Origin: Anaeroglomus sp964630775 | GTDB taxonomy: Bacteria > Planctomycetota > Phycisphaerae > Sedimentisphaerales > Anaerohalosphaeraceae | DNA length: 64,000 nt | Reading direction: 5' to 3' | NCBI GenBank assembly: GCA_964630775.1 | Contig: CAZVYY010000004.1 | Span: 121,693 to 185,692, forward strand | Shown here: piece by piece, positions 9,740 through 19,500 of the stretch | Layout of the letters: every line of letters begins with the position of its first letter | Position numbering within the stretch: position 1 is the first letter of the stretch | Position numbers and translations under genes: made by a program | The notes under the pieces: model-generated | What the model saw: only the letters and a program-made list of their open reading frames with translations | Database searches by the model: none | What the model was told of the DNA's origin: nothing

Positions 9740-10228
9740 TTATGCCTGTTCCGATTTCAAGGCTATACACGGCTGTCCAACCGTGTGGAACTTCCTTAAA
9801 AACTGAAACATCCGCCCCGAACATACCCCTAAATCTTCATGCGACCATTTGGGATTTCGCATCAAGGGGTTAAACCCCGGTGTCATCTCCGCCATCAGCC
9901 AGTCGTTGGGCCGGAAGCCCATCGTCCAGTCGTGAAATTGCCGGGTATGAATCGGTTCCAGATGCAGAATAGACGTGTCTTTATATCGACAATCCCCGCA
10001 AATCCCCTCATACACCCCCTGGACCAGGCTTTGCGGCCCTTCGAGCACCCCCACAAACGTTTGCTCGTGATAAAGCAGAATCCCCGTAATACCCATCGAA
10101 CGGTACCGCGGCCGCTTCGTCAAAAGCAGATCGATAAGCTCATCATCGGTGAATGACTTTGCCTCAGAACTGACATACATCAGGCAAATGAGTTGTTCGG
10201 TGGTAAATGCATCCATTTGTACGGACAT
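9740..10228 (-). CDS. BLUF-fold protein lacking photocycle residues
   Basis: The 162-residue product aligns with BLUF blue-light flavin sensors: LMYVSSEA, a helix, then MGITGILLYHEQTFVGVLEGPQ and a C-terminal RQFHDWTMGF. In photoactive BLUF domains a Tyr, an Asn and a Gln surround the flavin. The Tyr is kept (Y18), but the Asn position is Y42 and the Gln position is G60 (FVGVLEG instead of FFQxLEG). It is therefore likely not a normal photoreceptor. The ATG at 10228 is preceded by AAAGGGG at good spacing; the open frame continues 8 codons further without a site. No output domain is fused; it stands alone. Confidence 0.8.
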   Translation of the reverse strand: MSVQMDAFTTEQLICLMYVSSEAKSFTDDELIDLLLTKRPRYRSMGITGILLYHEQTFVGVLEGPQSLVQGVYEGICGDCRYKDTSILHLEPIHTRQFHDWTMGFRPNDWLMAEMTPGFNPLMRNPKWSHEDLGVCSGRMFQFLRKFHTVGQPCIALKSEQA

Positions 10229-10597
10229 CGTGACCCCTTTCGTACAGTACAAAATGAATTTTCCAGAGAGCCCTGGTACGGATATTAACAGTGCCCGGCT
10301 ATTGCTTATGCTCCATCATCGATGGCCTCATACCACTGTTTGATATCGTAAAGCGTCCTCAATAGACTTTAGCGATTCCAGTCTTTTTCACAGCAAAACG
10401 ACCTGTACAATGAAAAATCAGTAAAAATACGGATATATCATGCAAATGATTAATCCTCTCCATTAAAATCTATACAAGAGCTTCTTACAATTTTGTAACG
10501 CTTTGCAGTAAAGTAATTCTGAATGATTAGGGTTTGAAAATAAACGATAGAAATTGTAGGATATATCCATATATAGTACAGTGGTCAGGAGTGTTAT
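10229..10597. other. gene-free stretch between divergent genes
   Basis: This AT-rich stretch of 369 bp separates the BLUF-like gene (minus) from the small ORFs on the plus strand. It must carry both promoters, but no convincing consensus -35/-10 pair, repeat or RNA motif was seen. Confidence 0.4.
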
Positions 10598-10807
10598 ATG
10601 GCAGGCTGTTTTTGCTGCGAAGTTATTCTTCCCAAAGAACAGCCTATGTCGCTGGATGAACTGCGGGAGTTTATTTGGCAGCACAATGAGATTAAGCCGC
10701 ACATATACCTCAATTGATTAATACCAGTCCTTGAAAGTATTTTGATTGCTAAAGACCTCATTATCAGCGATGAAGATTTCAGTGATTGCATTAATATGAG
10801 AATTTAA
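10598..10807 (+). pseudogene. small ORF interrupted by an in-frame TGA
   Basis: ATG at 10598 follows AGGAG by 6 nt and opens 39 codons (MAGCFCCEVILPKEQPMSL...) ending in TGA at 10715-10717. The same frame then stays open for 29 more codons (LIPVLESILIAKDLIISDE...) to TAA at 10805, 16 nt before the next gene. Either the 39-residue peptide is the product or this is a 69-codon gene broken by a point mutation. No family was recognised. The strong ribosome site suggests recent function. Confidence 0.45.
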
Positions 10808-10823
10808 AGGAGGGAATAAAGTT

Positions 10824-11408
10824 ATGGATAAAGCTATGGAACAAAATCAGGGAAAAACCGAACAGGGAATAGGTTCATCTGGAAAAGCTATAATGCACTT
10901 AGGCAAAATCCTTTTACTTGTAGCAACACTGCTAAGCGTTGCAGTATTATGTGCTTCTGGCAATCCATTTCTGTTGGTTGGTTTAGTACTGCTTTTGCTT
11001 GCAGCAGGCATGGTTATTTTTGTAATACAATTGCCTTCAGCGTCTTCTACCAGATATATAATACGAATTTGTATTTGGTTTACCGCATGGCTTATCATCT
11101 GTAATTTGACAATTATCACCAGGGTTCCGAAACTGCAGGAACACCTTTCTATTGAAAGAGATCATCAAGAGGTTTTATTGGCGGCTCTGAAGGTGGAAGA
11201 ATTCAGGAAAAACACGGGCCTGTATCCAAAAAGCAAAGAAGACTTTGAGAATATGTTCCAGAAAGATAATCCATCCAGAAATGATGCTGTCCCCCTCTCG
11301 TACCATTATGATGACAGTAAAAATGCTTATACGATAATAAAATTTCATGGGTTTGGACCGCATATCTCATATGATTCAAGTCAAATGAAAACGTTCGAGG
11401 ACTATTAA
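10824..11408 (+). CDS. small membrane protein with pseudopilin-like tail
   Basis: A 194-residue protein with AGGAGG shortly before the ATG. Three hydrophobic segments lie at about 27-45, 47-70 and 77-98. The remaining soluble part (EEFRKNTGLYPKSKEDFENM ... SYHYDDSKNAYTIIKF) resembles the C-terminal half of type II secretion pseudopilins (GspG: a helix, then YP...L and an aromatic beta strand), but the N-terminal prepilin motif is absent. It lies just after the interrupted small ORF and may be coexpressed with it. Function unknown. Confidence 0.6.
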   Translation: MDKAMEQNQGKTEQGIGSSGKAIMHLGKILLLVATLLSVAVLCASGNPFLLVGLVLLLLAAGMVIFVIQLPSASSTRYIIRICIWFTAWLIICNLTIITRVPKLQEHLSIERDHQEVLLAALKVEEFRKNTGLYPKSKEDFENMFQKDNPSRNDAVPLSYHYDDSKNAYTIIKFHGFGPHISYDSSQMKTFEDY

Positions 11409-11476
11409 TGATTGCAGACAAAAAAGTCTGCATAACATATGTGTTGAAACTTAAAAAAACGTGCTGAGGAGACGAC

Positions 11477-12544
11477 ATGAGACACGTAAAGAATACACTG
11501 CTGTGGAGTGTGGTGATCGTGCTGGGGATGGCTGGTATGTCCGCAGCGGCGGGTGGGGCGGGGGCCGGGCCGGTGGCGATTATCTTGGATACGGATATGG
11601 GCAATGATATCGACGATGCCCTGGCGCTGGGGCTGATTCATACGCTGCAGACCCGGGGGGAATGCAGGCTCCTGGCGGTGACGCTGAGCAAGGACAACAC
11701 CTGGGCGGGGCCGTTTGTGGATATGGTTAATACTTTTTACGGCCGGGGAGAAATTCCGGTTGGGGTGGTCCGCGGCGGCGTGACGCCCGAGGACGGCTCG
11801 TATCTGCGGCAGACCCTGGAGACCAAAGCTCCCGGCGGGCAGCCGGCGTTTGCATACGACCTGAAAAAAGGCGAAGATGCCCCGGATGCGGTAACAGTCC
11901 TGCGACAGGCGCTGGCCGGACAGGCCGACCAGTCGGTGGTGATGGTGCAGGTGGGATTTTCGACCAACCTGGCTCGGCTGCTGGACAGCAAGCCCGACGC
12001 GGCCAGCACGCTTTCGGGGATGGACCTGGTCAGGCACAAGGTGCGGCTGCTGTCGCTGATGGGCGGGGCATTTGTGGAAAAAGACGGCAAACCGTGGCGG
12101 GAATACAATATAATGATGGATATTCCGTCGGCAAAAAAGCTGTTCGAGGAATGGCCGGGGGAGATTGTGGCCAGCGGCTTTGAAATTGGCGAGGCCATTT
12201 TGTACCCTGCCCAGAGCATTAGCCTGGATTATCGCTATGTCGCGCAGCATCCGCTGAGGGTGGCGTATGAATCGTATATGAAATTCCCATACGACCGGCC
12301 GACGTGGGATTTGACCAGCGTATTGTACGCGGTCCGGCCGGAGCGGAGTTATTTCAGTCTGTCGCCTGCGGGGCAAATCGTCGTCGAGCCGGACAGCGGT
12401 GTGACACGATTTATTGAGAAAGCAGACGGGAAACACCGGCATCTGCGAGCCGATGACCAGCAATGCAGGCGCGTGGCGGAATTGTTTACCCATCTTTGCA
12501 GCCAGCCGCCAAGCGGATTCAAGGGTACTGATGTCGCTAAATAA
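11477..12544 (+). CDS. secreted nucleoside hydrolase-like protein
   Basis: Inosine-uridine nucleoside hydrolases cleave the N-glycosidic bond of ribonucleosides using a calcium ion bound by an N-terminal aspartate cluster. That cluster is clear here: ILDTDMGNDIDDALAL (D38, D40, D44, D46, D47). A signal peptide precedes it (residues 1-26), so the enzyme would act outside the cytoplasm. The 355 residues fit the family. GGAG lies ahead of the ATG. The next gene, a glycoside hydrolase, follows in the same direction after 125 bp, hinting at a shared scavenging role. Substrate is not predictable. Confidence 0.85.
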   Translation: MRHVKNTLLWSVVIVLGMAGMSAAAGGAGAGPVAIILDTDMGNDIDDALALGLIHTLQTRGECRLLAVTLSKDNTWAGPFVDMVNTFYGRGEIPVGVVRGGVTPEDGSYLRQTLETKAPGGQPAFAYDLKKGEDAPDAVTVLRQALAGQADQSVVMVQVGFSTNLARLLDSKPDAASTLSGMDLVRHKVRLLSLMGGAFVEKDGKPWREYNIMMDIPSAKKLFEEWPGEIVASGFEIGEAILYPAQSISLDYRYVAQHPLRVAYESYMKFPYDRPTWDLTSVLYAVRPERSYFSLSPAGQIVVEPDSGVTRFIEKADGKHRHLRADDQQCRRVAELFTHLCSQPPSGFKGTDVAK

Positions 12545-12669
12545 TCCATGCTTTTTTGAGTTGTGCTCTCTTTTTTCTGCAACACAATCCAGTCACTGGG
12601 ATAGGATATGTGGTGATAACTGATGATAAGAACGTTGTTTTTTGTAGGAAAATTTAGCAGGTATTAATT

Positions 12670-14574
12670 ATGAAAACAGGGATTCAAATCGTAGCGGGAT
12701 TATGGCTGGTTCTGACGACGGCAGGGTTGGCGGGACAGGAGGCGGAACATACTCCCTACGGCGTATGTGCCCATGTGTCGCGGTCCAGCGATCATAAGCT
12801 GGCTGAGCAGGAATTCCCATTGATGCGGGCGGCGGGGATTCGGTGGGTACGGACAGACTTTGACTGGACGACGGTGCAGCAGCGTGAAGGCGGGCCGTGG
12901 GATTATACGATGTTTGACGAAACGCTTCGCAAGGCGGAGGCGGCAGGGATTACGATTTTGCCGATTCTGGCGTATGATGTGGCGTGGGCGTGCCCGGCAT
13001 ACCAGCACCTGGACTTATGGCGGGAGTACGTGCGGAATATGGTCAGCCGGTACAAGGGACGGCTGATGTATTGGGAGGTGTGGAACGAGCCGGACCTGGA
13101 GCAGTTCTGGAAAGAAAAGCCTGACCCGGCCAACTATACGACGCTGCTCAAAGCGGCGTATGAAGAAATCAAGGCGGCGGACCCCGAGGCAAAGGTGCTG
13201 CTGGGCGGGCTGTCGGGCATACCGTTTGAATTTATCGAGGGGATTTATAAAGCCGGCGGCAAGGCGTACTTCGATATCATGAATGTGCACCCGTATCGGT
13301 ATCCGAAGACGCCGGAGGGATCGCCGATGAAAGACGATCTGGCGAAGCTGCGACAATTGATGGCTAAATATGGTGATGGCGACAAGCGGATTTGGATCAC
13401 CGAGATCGGCTGGCCGACACATCGGAACAATTCGCAACTGTTGGGCGATATCGTGCGGGCGGGCTTAAAAGCGATTGATGCGAAGAAAACCAACGGGACG
13501 CTGGCGGTGTTTGACGATCCGGGGTATGTGATTCAGGTGCCGCTGACGGACGAAGCATTGCAGAACATGCTGCCGGGCGGAGGCAAGGATGTTCGGCTGA
13601 AGATGGCGGACATGGAGCGACTGAGTCCGGCAAAATATGATGCCCTGCTGCTGCCGCTGGAGGAGGCGTTTCCCACCGACTGGTTTGATGCGATGGAACA
13701 GTATGTGCGTGACGGCGGGGTTCTGATTTTAGGCCAGGGCGTGCCGCTGTATTTTACCATAAAACGTGGCGAGGATGGGCGATGGGTACAGGGCGATGCG
13801 GGGGAATCGTACCGCCAGCGGCTGCATATCGGCTGGGAGGCGTGGTGGACGCGACAGGGCGTACCCAAGACGATTGCACAGTTAAAAGTGCCCGATGAAC
13901 TGGCCGGTCAGATTCGAATCACCAAAGACGCTCCGGAGGCCACGCGATTTTTGACCGATGCGAAATTAAAGCCGCAGGATCGATTTATTCCGCTGCTGCA
14001 GGCGGTTGAGGGTGATTATGTCGGGACGGCCGCGGCAGTGTTTGATCTAAACAGCGACATGAAGGGCGCGGTGATTGTGTCATCCCTGCAGGCGGAGTAT
14101 CGCGGCGTGCTGGAAGACCAGCAGGCCCTGATGCTGGCGCGGGCGTATTTGATTGCGCTGCACAGCGGCGTCGAGCGGATGTTCTGGTACAATTTCCGGG
14201 CGTTCGAAAATAATCCGTTGTATAACGAAGACCATTTCGGGATGGTGCATCGGGATTTGTCGGCCAAGCCGGCGTATCGGGCGATGCTGGCATTGAACCG
14301 GGCGCGGCCAGCGGGGTCAGTGGCGGTTGGCGATATACGGCAAGTCGGGACGGTGTTTATGCCGGCCTGGAAGCGGCCGGATGGGCGGATGGCCTGGGCG
14401 GTCTGGAATGCGGGACCGGCCAAAGAGATGACACTGAAGGTACAGGGCCAAGTTGCAGAGGCGTTTGATGTGTTCGGCGAAACGATGTCGATTCAACTGG
14501 CTGACGGCGTAATAAAATTGACCGTTATGGATCGTCCGATTTACATCGTGGGGCCCCAGCAAATTGATCTGTAA
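12670..14574 (+). CDS. secreted clan GH-A glycoside hydrolase (GH39/GH5-like) with inserted domain
   Basis: The 634-residue product begins with a signal peptide and a TIM-barrel glycosidase. The acid/base glutamate is in YWEVWNEPD (E140) and the nucleophile in IWITEIGWPT (E245). About residues 275-400 resemble a glutamine-amidotransferase-like flavodoxin fold (YDALLLPLEEAF, YVRDGGVLILGQG). The barrel then seems to resume near 480-530 (YLIALHSGVERMFWYNFRAFE, EDHFGMVHRDLSAKPAYRAM), followed by a small beta domain. The insertion point therefore lies between barrel strands 7 and 8. It likely acts on a plant or algal polysaccharide fragment, but substrate is not shown. Confidence 0.82.
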   Translation: MKTGIQIVAGLWLVLTTAGLAGQEAEHTPYGVCAHVSRSSDHKLAEQEFPLMRAAGIRWVRTDFDWTTVQQREGGPWDYTMFDETLRKAEAAGITILPILAYDVAWACPAYQHLDLWREYVRNMVSRYKGRLMYWEVWNEPDLEQFWKEKPDPANYTTLLKAAYEEIKAADPEAKVLLGGLSGIPFEFIEGIYKAGGKAYFDIMNVHPYRYPKTPEGSPMKDDLAKLRQLMAKYGDGDKRIWITEIGWPTHRNNSQLLGDIVRAGLKAIDAKKTNGTLAVFDDPGYVIQVPLTDEALQNMLPGGGKDVRLKMADMERLSPAKYDALLLPLEEAFPTDWFDAMEQYVRDGGVLILGQGVPLYFTIKRGEDGRWVQGDAGESYRQRLHIGWEAWWTRQGVPKTIAQLKVPDELAGQIRITKDAPEATRFLTDAKLKPQDRFIPLLQAVEGDYVGTAAAVFDLNSDMKGAVIVSSLQAEYRGVLEDQQALMLARAYLIALHSGVERMFWYNFRAFENNPLYNEDHFGMVHRDLSAKPAYRAMLALNRARPAGSVAVGDIRQVGTVFMPAWKRPDGRMAWAVWNAGPAKEMTLKVQGQVAEAFDVFGETMSIQLADGVIKLTVMDRPIYIVGPQQIDL

Positions 14575-14595
14575 AGAATTGCGATTGAAGTTGTT

Positions 14596-15318
14596 TTACG
14601 CCAGCGGTTTGCGGGTGATGAGCGAATAGCTGCGCGGGTACTCCTCGGGCGTGGGGTTGATTTTGCGAATTTCGATGAGGCGGAATGCATCAGCGACACC
14701 GGGCAGCGTGTATGAATAGGTGTGAGAAAGTTTGCCGCCAAGAGTTGCAATGGATTTTTCCGCAGCGGCGCATTCGGGCCCGCTGTCCGGGCCTTTGAAG
14801 GCCAGCATCGCCCCGCCGACCTTGACCAGTGCCAGCGAGATTTCAGCCAGCACGCGCAGGTCGGCAACGGCGCGGGCCAGTGCCGCATCGAATTGCTGGC
14901 GATAATGCGGCTCGTGAGCGACATCTTCGGCACGGCCATGCAGGACAATCAATGTCTTGAGACCCAGTTGGGCGGCGACTTTTTGCTGGAAATGCACTTT
15001 CTTGCCGGTGGCTTCGATGGAGACAAACTGCCAGTCCGGCCGGACGATTGCTAAGGGCAGCGAGGGAAACCCGGCACCGGAGCCGACATCAACCACAGAA
15101 AAACGCTCGCGGCCGGCAGCCATCGCATCCAGAATCGGCAGCACCGCCAGGGAATCGAGAAAATGCCGGATGCGCACCTGCTGCGGGTCGGTAATCCGCG
15201 TCAGGTTGGTATGCTTATTTTCTTCAGCCAGCAGTTCGGCCAGGGCATCAAACGCCTGCTGATGCCCTGCCAGCAGAGCTACCAATGTATCAATATGAAG
15301 TGTTTGTGATTTCAGCAT
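14596..15318 (-). CDS. rsmG: 16S rRNA (guanine-N7) methyltransferase RsmG
   Basis: RsmG (GidB) methylates G527 of 16S rRNA using S-adenosylmethionine. The 240 residues fit the family and show NLTRITDPQQVRIRHFLDSLAVL, the SAM-binding block VVDVGSGAGFPSLPLAI, and the downstream ALARAVADLRVLAEISL. The gene is often part of the origin-proximal cluster, which agrees with the nearby dnaN/gyrB and parB. It is convergent with the glycoside hydrolase gene (21-bp gap) and follows the GH43-like gene on the same strand by 7 bp, so it may be the second gene of that transcript. Confidence 0.95.
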   Translation of the reverse strand: MLKSQTLHIDTLVALLAGHQQAFDALAELLAEENKHTNLTRITDPQQVRIRHFLDSLAVLPILDAMAAGRERFSVVDVGSGAGFPSLPLAIVRPDWQFVSIEATGKKVHFQQKVAAQLGLKTLIVLHGRAEDVAHEPHYRQQFDAALARAVADLRVLAEISLALVKVGGAMLAFKGPDSGPECAAAEKSIATLGGKLSHTYSYTLPGVADAFRLIEIRKINPTPEEYPRSYSLITRKPLA

Positions 15319-15325
15319 GAATTCT

Positions 15326-16480
15326 TTATGGTTGTTTCGCTTTTAAATCCTTCGACGTGGCCAGAGCGATCACCCGGCCCTGATCGCCGACGGCATTATA
15401 AAAATGATAGACTATACCATCGTGTTTAATGACCCAGGGCTTGTGAGCGTACTGCTTATCCCACGGCTCGGACGGCTCCACTAGGTGTGGCCCCTGCCAC
15501 TGGGTCCAGTTGGCCAGATCATAAGAGCAGGCAAACGTATCGAACGCATTGGGCTTCCAGAACGCCCCGAAATAAAACATCACCCAGACGTCGCCGATAC
15601 GAACCACCTGCGGGTCGCCGGTAATGCCGGCCTGTTTGTCCAGTCCATTGGCGACGACTGCATCCCCGCCGTAACGTTTCCAGGTCAGCATATCGCTGGA
15701 GACCGCCATCCCGATCTTCTCATAGCCGCCTTTGATCTTGCCGTTATAGAACATGACAAAGGGATAACCCAGCGTCTGGTTTTTGTCGCGGATGATGTTG
15801 CTTTTGTACAATGTTACCCGTTCGAAGTCGCGGACATCGGACTGGGTGGTGCTCAGTACCGGCTCAGGCAAACGCTGCCAGGCGTGGGGCGTGCCCGGAT
15901 TCTGTGAGGTATAGGCAATGCCGACGGCCAGCGGGTCGGTCTCGTAGCCTTTCAAAGCCCCGCCGATATAAGACATCCAGTACTTGCCGTCATAGTGTTC
16001 GAGGGCATAGCTGCCGCCCCAGGTGGTATCCTGCAGCGCGATGTAGCCGGCCTTCTGCACGGCATCCCAGGTGCCTTCATTGAAGCTCAGCACGTTTCCC
16101 AGCGGCTTCCAGTTCAGCAGATCGGCACTTTCAGCAAGGGCCGTCTCGTAGCCGGTGCCGTCGAAGATGATATAAATCATATACCATGTATCGTTGTGCC
16201 GGAACACGCTGGGGCAATCCACCTTCTTACCTTCTTCACCGCGCAGAATAACACCATATTTATACGGCGTCTTGACCTCGTCATAAATCTGATGCATCAC
16301 CCGTTCAGGCACAGGCCCGGCATGCGGGGCAAGAATGGTCCTCTCTGCGTCATTTGCAGCTATACTTTGCGCAGCAAGCCCCTGCATCACCAAGCCGAAC
16401 AGCAGCAGCGCAAGACAGAACATTACACGCCGTCCGATTTTACCCATCGATTGATTGAATGGAATCCAAAGCGTTCTCAC
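15326..16480 (-). CDS. secreted five-bladed propeller glycosidase-like protein (GH43/GH32-like)
   Basis: The 384-residue product has a long signal peptide (RRVMFCLALLLFGLVMQGLAA) and repeats of the pattern seen in GH43/GH32/GH130 beta-propellers: DCPSVFRHNDTWYMIYIIFDG, YETALAESADLLNWKPLG, IGMAVSSDMLTWKRYGG and GDPQVVRIGDVWVMFYFG. Acidic residues at the strand ends are present, but the catalytic set cannot be fixed without a structure. GTG at 16480 has AAAGGA 8 nt upstream and is preferred over ATG at 16447; a longer frame would run into secA. It lies 35 bp after the secA stop on the same strand. Confidence 0.75.
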   Translation of the reverse strand: MRTLWIPFNQSMGKIGRRVMFCLALLLFGLVMQGLAAQSIAANDAERTILAPHAGPVPERVMHQIYDEVKTPYKYGVILRGEEGKKVDCPSVFRHNDTWYMIYIIFDGTGYETALAESADLLNWKPLGNVLSFNEGTWDAVQKAGYIALQDTTWGGSYALEHYDGKYWMSYIGGALKGYETDPLAVGIAYTSQNPGTPHAWQRLPEPVLSTTQSDVRDFERVTLYKSNIIRDKNQTLGYPFVMFYNGKIKGGYEKIGMAVSSDMLTWKRYGGDAVVANGLDKQAGITGDPQVVRIGDVWVMFYFGAFWKPNAFDTFACSYDLANWTQWQGPHLVEPSEPWDKQYAHKPWVIKHDGIVYHFYNAVGDQGRVIALATSKDLKAKQP

Positions 16481-16515
16481 TCGTTGGTTCCTTTCATTTG
16501 AATTCCAAACCGAGC

Positions 16516-19500
16516 TTAACCATTCTGCCCGCAGCATTTTTTGTATTTCTTGCCGCTGCCGCAAGGACAGGGATCATTGCGGCCAACCTGCGGCTTGTCA
16601 TGGCGGATCGTTTTGACGGTCTGTTCGCCCTGCGGGGCCATCGCCGCGGCACGCTGACGCTGGGCGGCCTCGAACTGGCCGGTCTGGTCATGGCTGGTGC
16701 GGCTGACCTGATAGACGCTTCGCGCCCGTTCGCCGGCCTGCAGGCGGACTTTGAAGATAATATCCGTCACGCGCTCAGCGATGCCGTTGAGCATCTGGGT
16801 GAACATCTTGTAGCCTTCATGCTTGTATTCAATCTTCGGGTCTTTTTCGGCATAAGCCCGCAGCATAATGCTTTCCTTGAGATGGTCCATCGCATAAAGA
16901 TGGTCCTTCCAGGCGACGTCGAATATCTGGATAAGCACATAGCGCTCGAGGTTGCTCAGCTCGCTGCGCATGAATTCGCGTCCGACGGCCAGCAGTTTTT
17001 CCTGTGCTTTGGCCGCATCAGCCAGCTCGGCCGGCGGAATCTCCACGCCGAAACGTTCCCTGGCAAACTGCGCCTTTCGGTCGGGTGTTTCTTTGGCGTA
17101 TTGCTCGACCTGTGCGGCCAGCCGGCTTTCACGCCAGCTTCGGCTTTCTTCCAGCAGAAGGTGATAGATCGCCTCCGGCTTCATTTCGGTCAGCCGTTCG
17201 GCGGTCAGGCTGGTCTGATATTTATGATTGGCCCAGTCGGCCAGCGAGTTAAAGGCATACGCATTAGGCCCCTGCTGCCCGAAGACCATGCTCATTGCAA
17301 ATTCAACCGGGTATTCGATTTCCCGCTGTCTGTATTTATCTTCGATGGCGGCCAGCAGCTTTTGATGGACACCCGGAATAGGCTTATCCTTCAGCTCGGC
17401 AGGATCAATCTGGATGGCAAATTTAGCCCCCGCCCACTGAGCAAACGTCCGCACGGCAAAATCTTCCGAGAGAAAATCCTTCAGGCGCGACAAATCTTTT
17501 TTATCGACCAGCCCGCAGGCCGCGTCTATCAGCAGATGCTCAATCTCGTCGGCCTTCATCTGTTTGAGTTTGGAGGCCGAGACACTGACCTGGAAGGCAC
17601 TCATCGCCCAGCGGGTCAGTTCACTGATATTCCATGTGTTCGGGTCTTCGTAATCTTCGAGGTATTCCCCGAGCGAGACGGAGATGGTGTTTTCGATGCC
17701 TTTTTTGGCCTCCTCGCGCAGCATCTCTTCGATGTATTCGGCTTCCTGCCCGCGGATGCGGCGCATCTCGAGGTCCACCCCGAACTCGGTCTTGGCCCAC
17801 TCCATAATGCACTGGTAGGGATATTCGGGATTAAGAATCGTCTTGCAGGCCTGCTCGGAAACCTGGCGGAGCATTTCTTCGATGACAGAGCGAAGGTCTT
17901 TGCCGGCCAGAATATTTCGACGGCGGGTATAAAAAATCTTGCGCTGATAATCCATCACTTCATCATATTCGAGCAGGCTCTTGCGGATTTCGAAGTTGCG
18001 CTGCTCGACTTTTTTCTGAGCCTTGGCAATCCCGCGGCTGATGCTGGGGTGATAAATCGGCTCGCCTTCCTGCCAGCCGATCATCGACAGCGCCTTGACT
18101 GTCCATTCCGGAGCGAAGATGCTCATCAGGTCGTCGTCGAACGACAGAAAGAAAACGCTGCTGCCCGGGTCGCCCTGACGGCCGGTACGACCGCGAAGCT
18201 GATTATCGATGCGGCGGGCTTCGTGACGCTCGGTGCCGACGACGTGCAGACCGCCCAGCTCCTTGACGCCGGGGCCGAGCTTGATGTCGGTGCCGCGCCC
18301 GGCCATGTTGGTGGCGATGGTGACATTGCCCCGCATGGAGCCGTCGCGGGCGGCGTGCTGATAACCGGCCTTTTCGACGATGAGGGCTTCGCGGGCGTGC
18401 TGCTTGGCGTTAAGCACTTCGTGTTCGAGTCCATAGCGGCGGGTCAGGGCCTGCGAGAGGGCCTCACTCTTTTCAACGCTGGTGGTACCGACCAGAACGG
18501 GCCGACCGGCCACACTGGTAGTGTTGATTTCATCGACCAGGGCATTGAATTTTTCGCGGACGGTCTTGAAGATCATATCGTCGCGGTCATGACGAATACA
18601 CGGGCGATTGGTGGGAATCGTGACCACGTCGAGCTTATAGATATTCATAAACTCTTCGGCCTCGGTCGAGGCAGTACCGGTCATACCGGCGATTTTTTCG
18701 TAGAGCTTGAAGAAATTCTGCAGCGTAATCGTCGCCAGCGTCTGGGTTTCTTCCTTGACCTGAACGCCTTCCTTGGCTTCGACGGCCTGATGCAGACCGT
18801 CGGACCACTGACGGCCATGCATAAGACGGCCCGTGAATTCATCCACGATAATCACCTTGCCGTCCATGACGACATATTCTTTTTCCTTCTCGTAGACCAC
18901 ATGCGCCCGCAGGGCCTGTTCCAGCAAATGCGGCCAGTCCATATTCGAGCCGGTAAAGAACGACCCGACGCCGGCGATTTCCTGGGCCTTGCCGATACCG
19001 TTATGCGTCAGATGGGCGGCCTTGCGGTCGTATTCGACTTCATAATACTGAGTCATCGTTTCAAGGCGGGCCTTGTCCTCCTCGATTTGCTTGAGGGTCT
19101 GGTCGATAAACCGCTGGGCCTTTTCCATACGCTCGCTGTCTTTGGCCTGCTTGGCCTCGGCCAGTTCACCCCTGGCATTGGCGACAGCCTTTTCCGCTTC
19201 GTCGATGGCCTTTTTGAGGCGGTCATAGGAGCTTTGCAGGCTGATGATCTGACGGGCAACGGCATCGGCTTTTTTATAGCGGGTGACGTCATCCTGGGCC
19301 GGGCCGGAAATAATCAGCGGCGTGCGGGCCTCGTCGATCAGAATGGAGTCCACTTCGTCGATGATCGCGTATTCGAGCGGCCCCTGCACCATCTGCGCCA
19401 GCGACGATTTCATATTGTCGCGGAGATAATCAAAGCCGAATTCGTTGTTGGTACCGTAGGTAATGTCGCACTGATATTGAGCACGGCGTTCTTCGCCGAT

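Noticed and set aside
10715..10717. TGA as a selenocysteine codon
   Set aside because: No selenoprotein family match and no obvious downstream hairpin was seen; decay or a true stop is simpler.
11405..12493. 362-codon minus-strand ORF
   Set aside because: Antisense to the nucleoside hydrolase; arginine/histidine-rich composition typical of a shadow frame.
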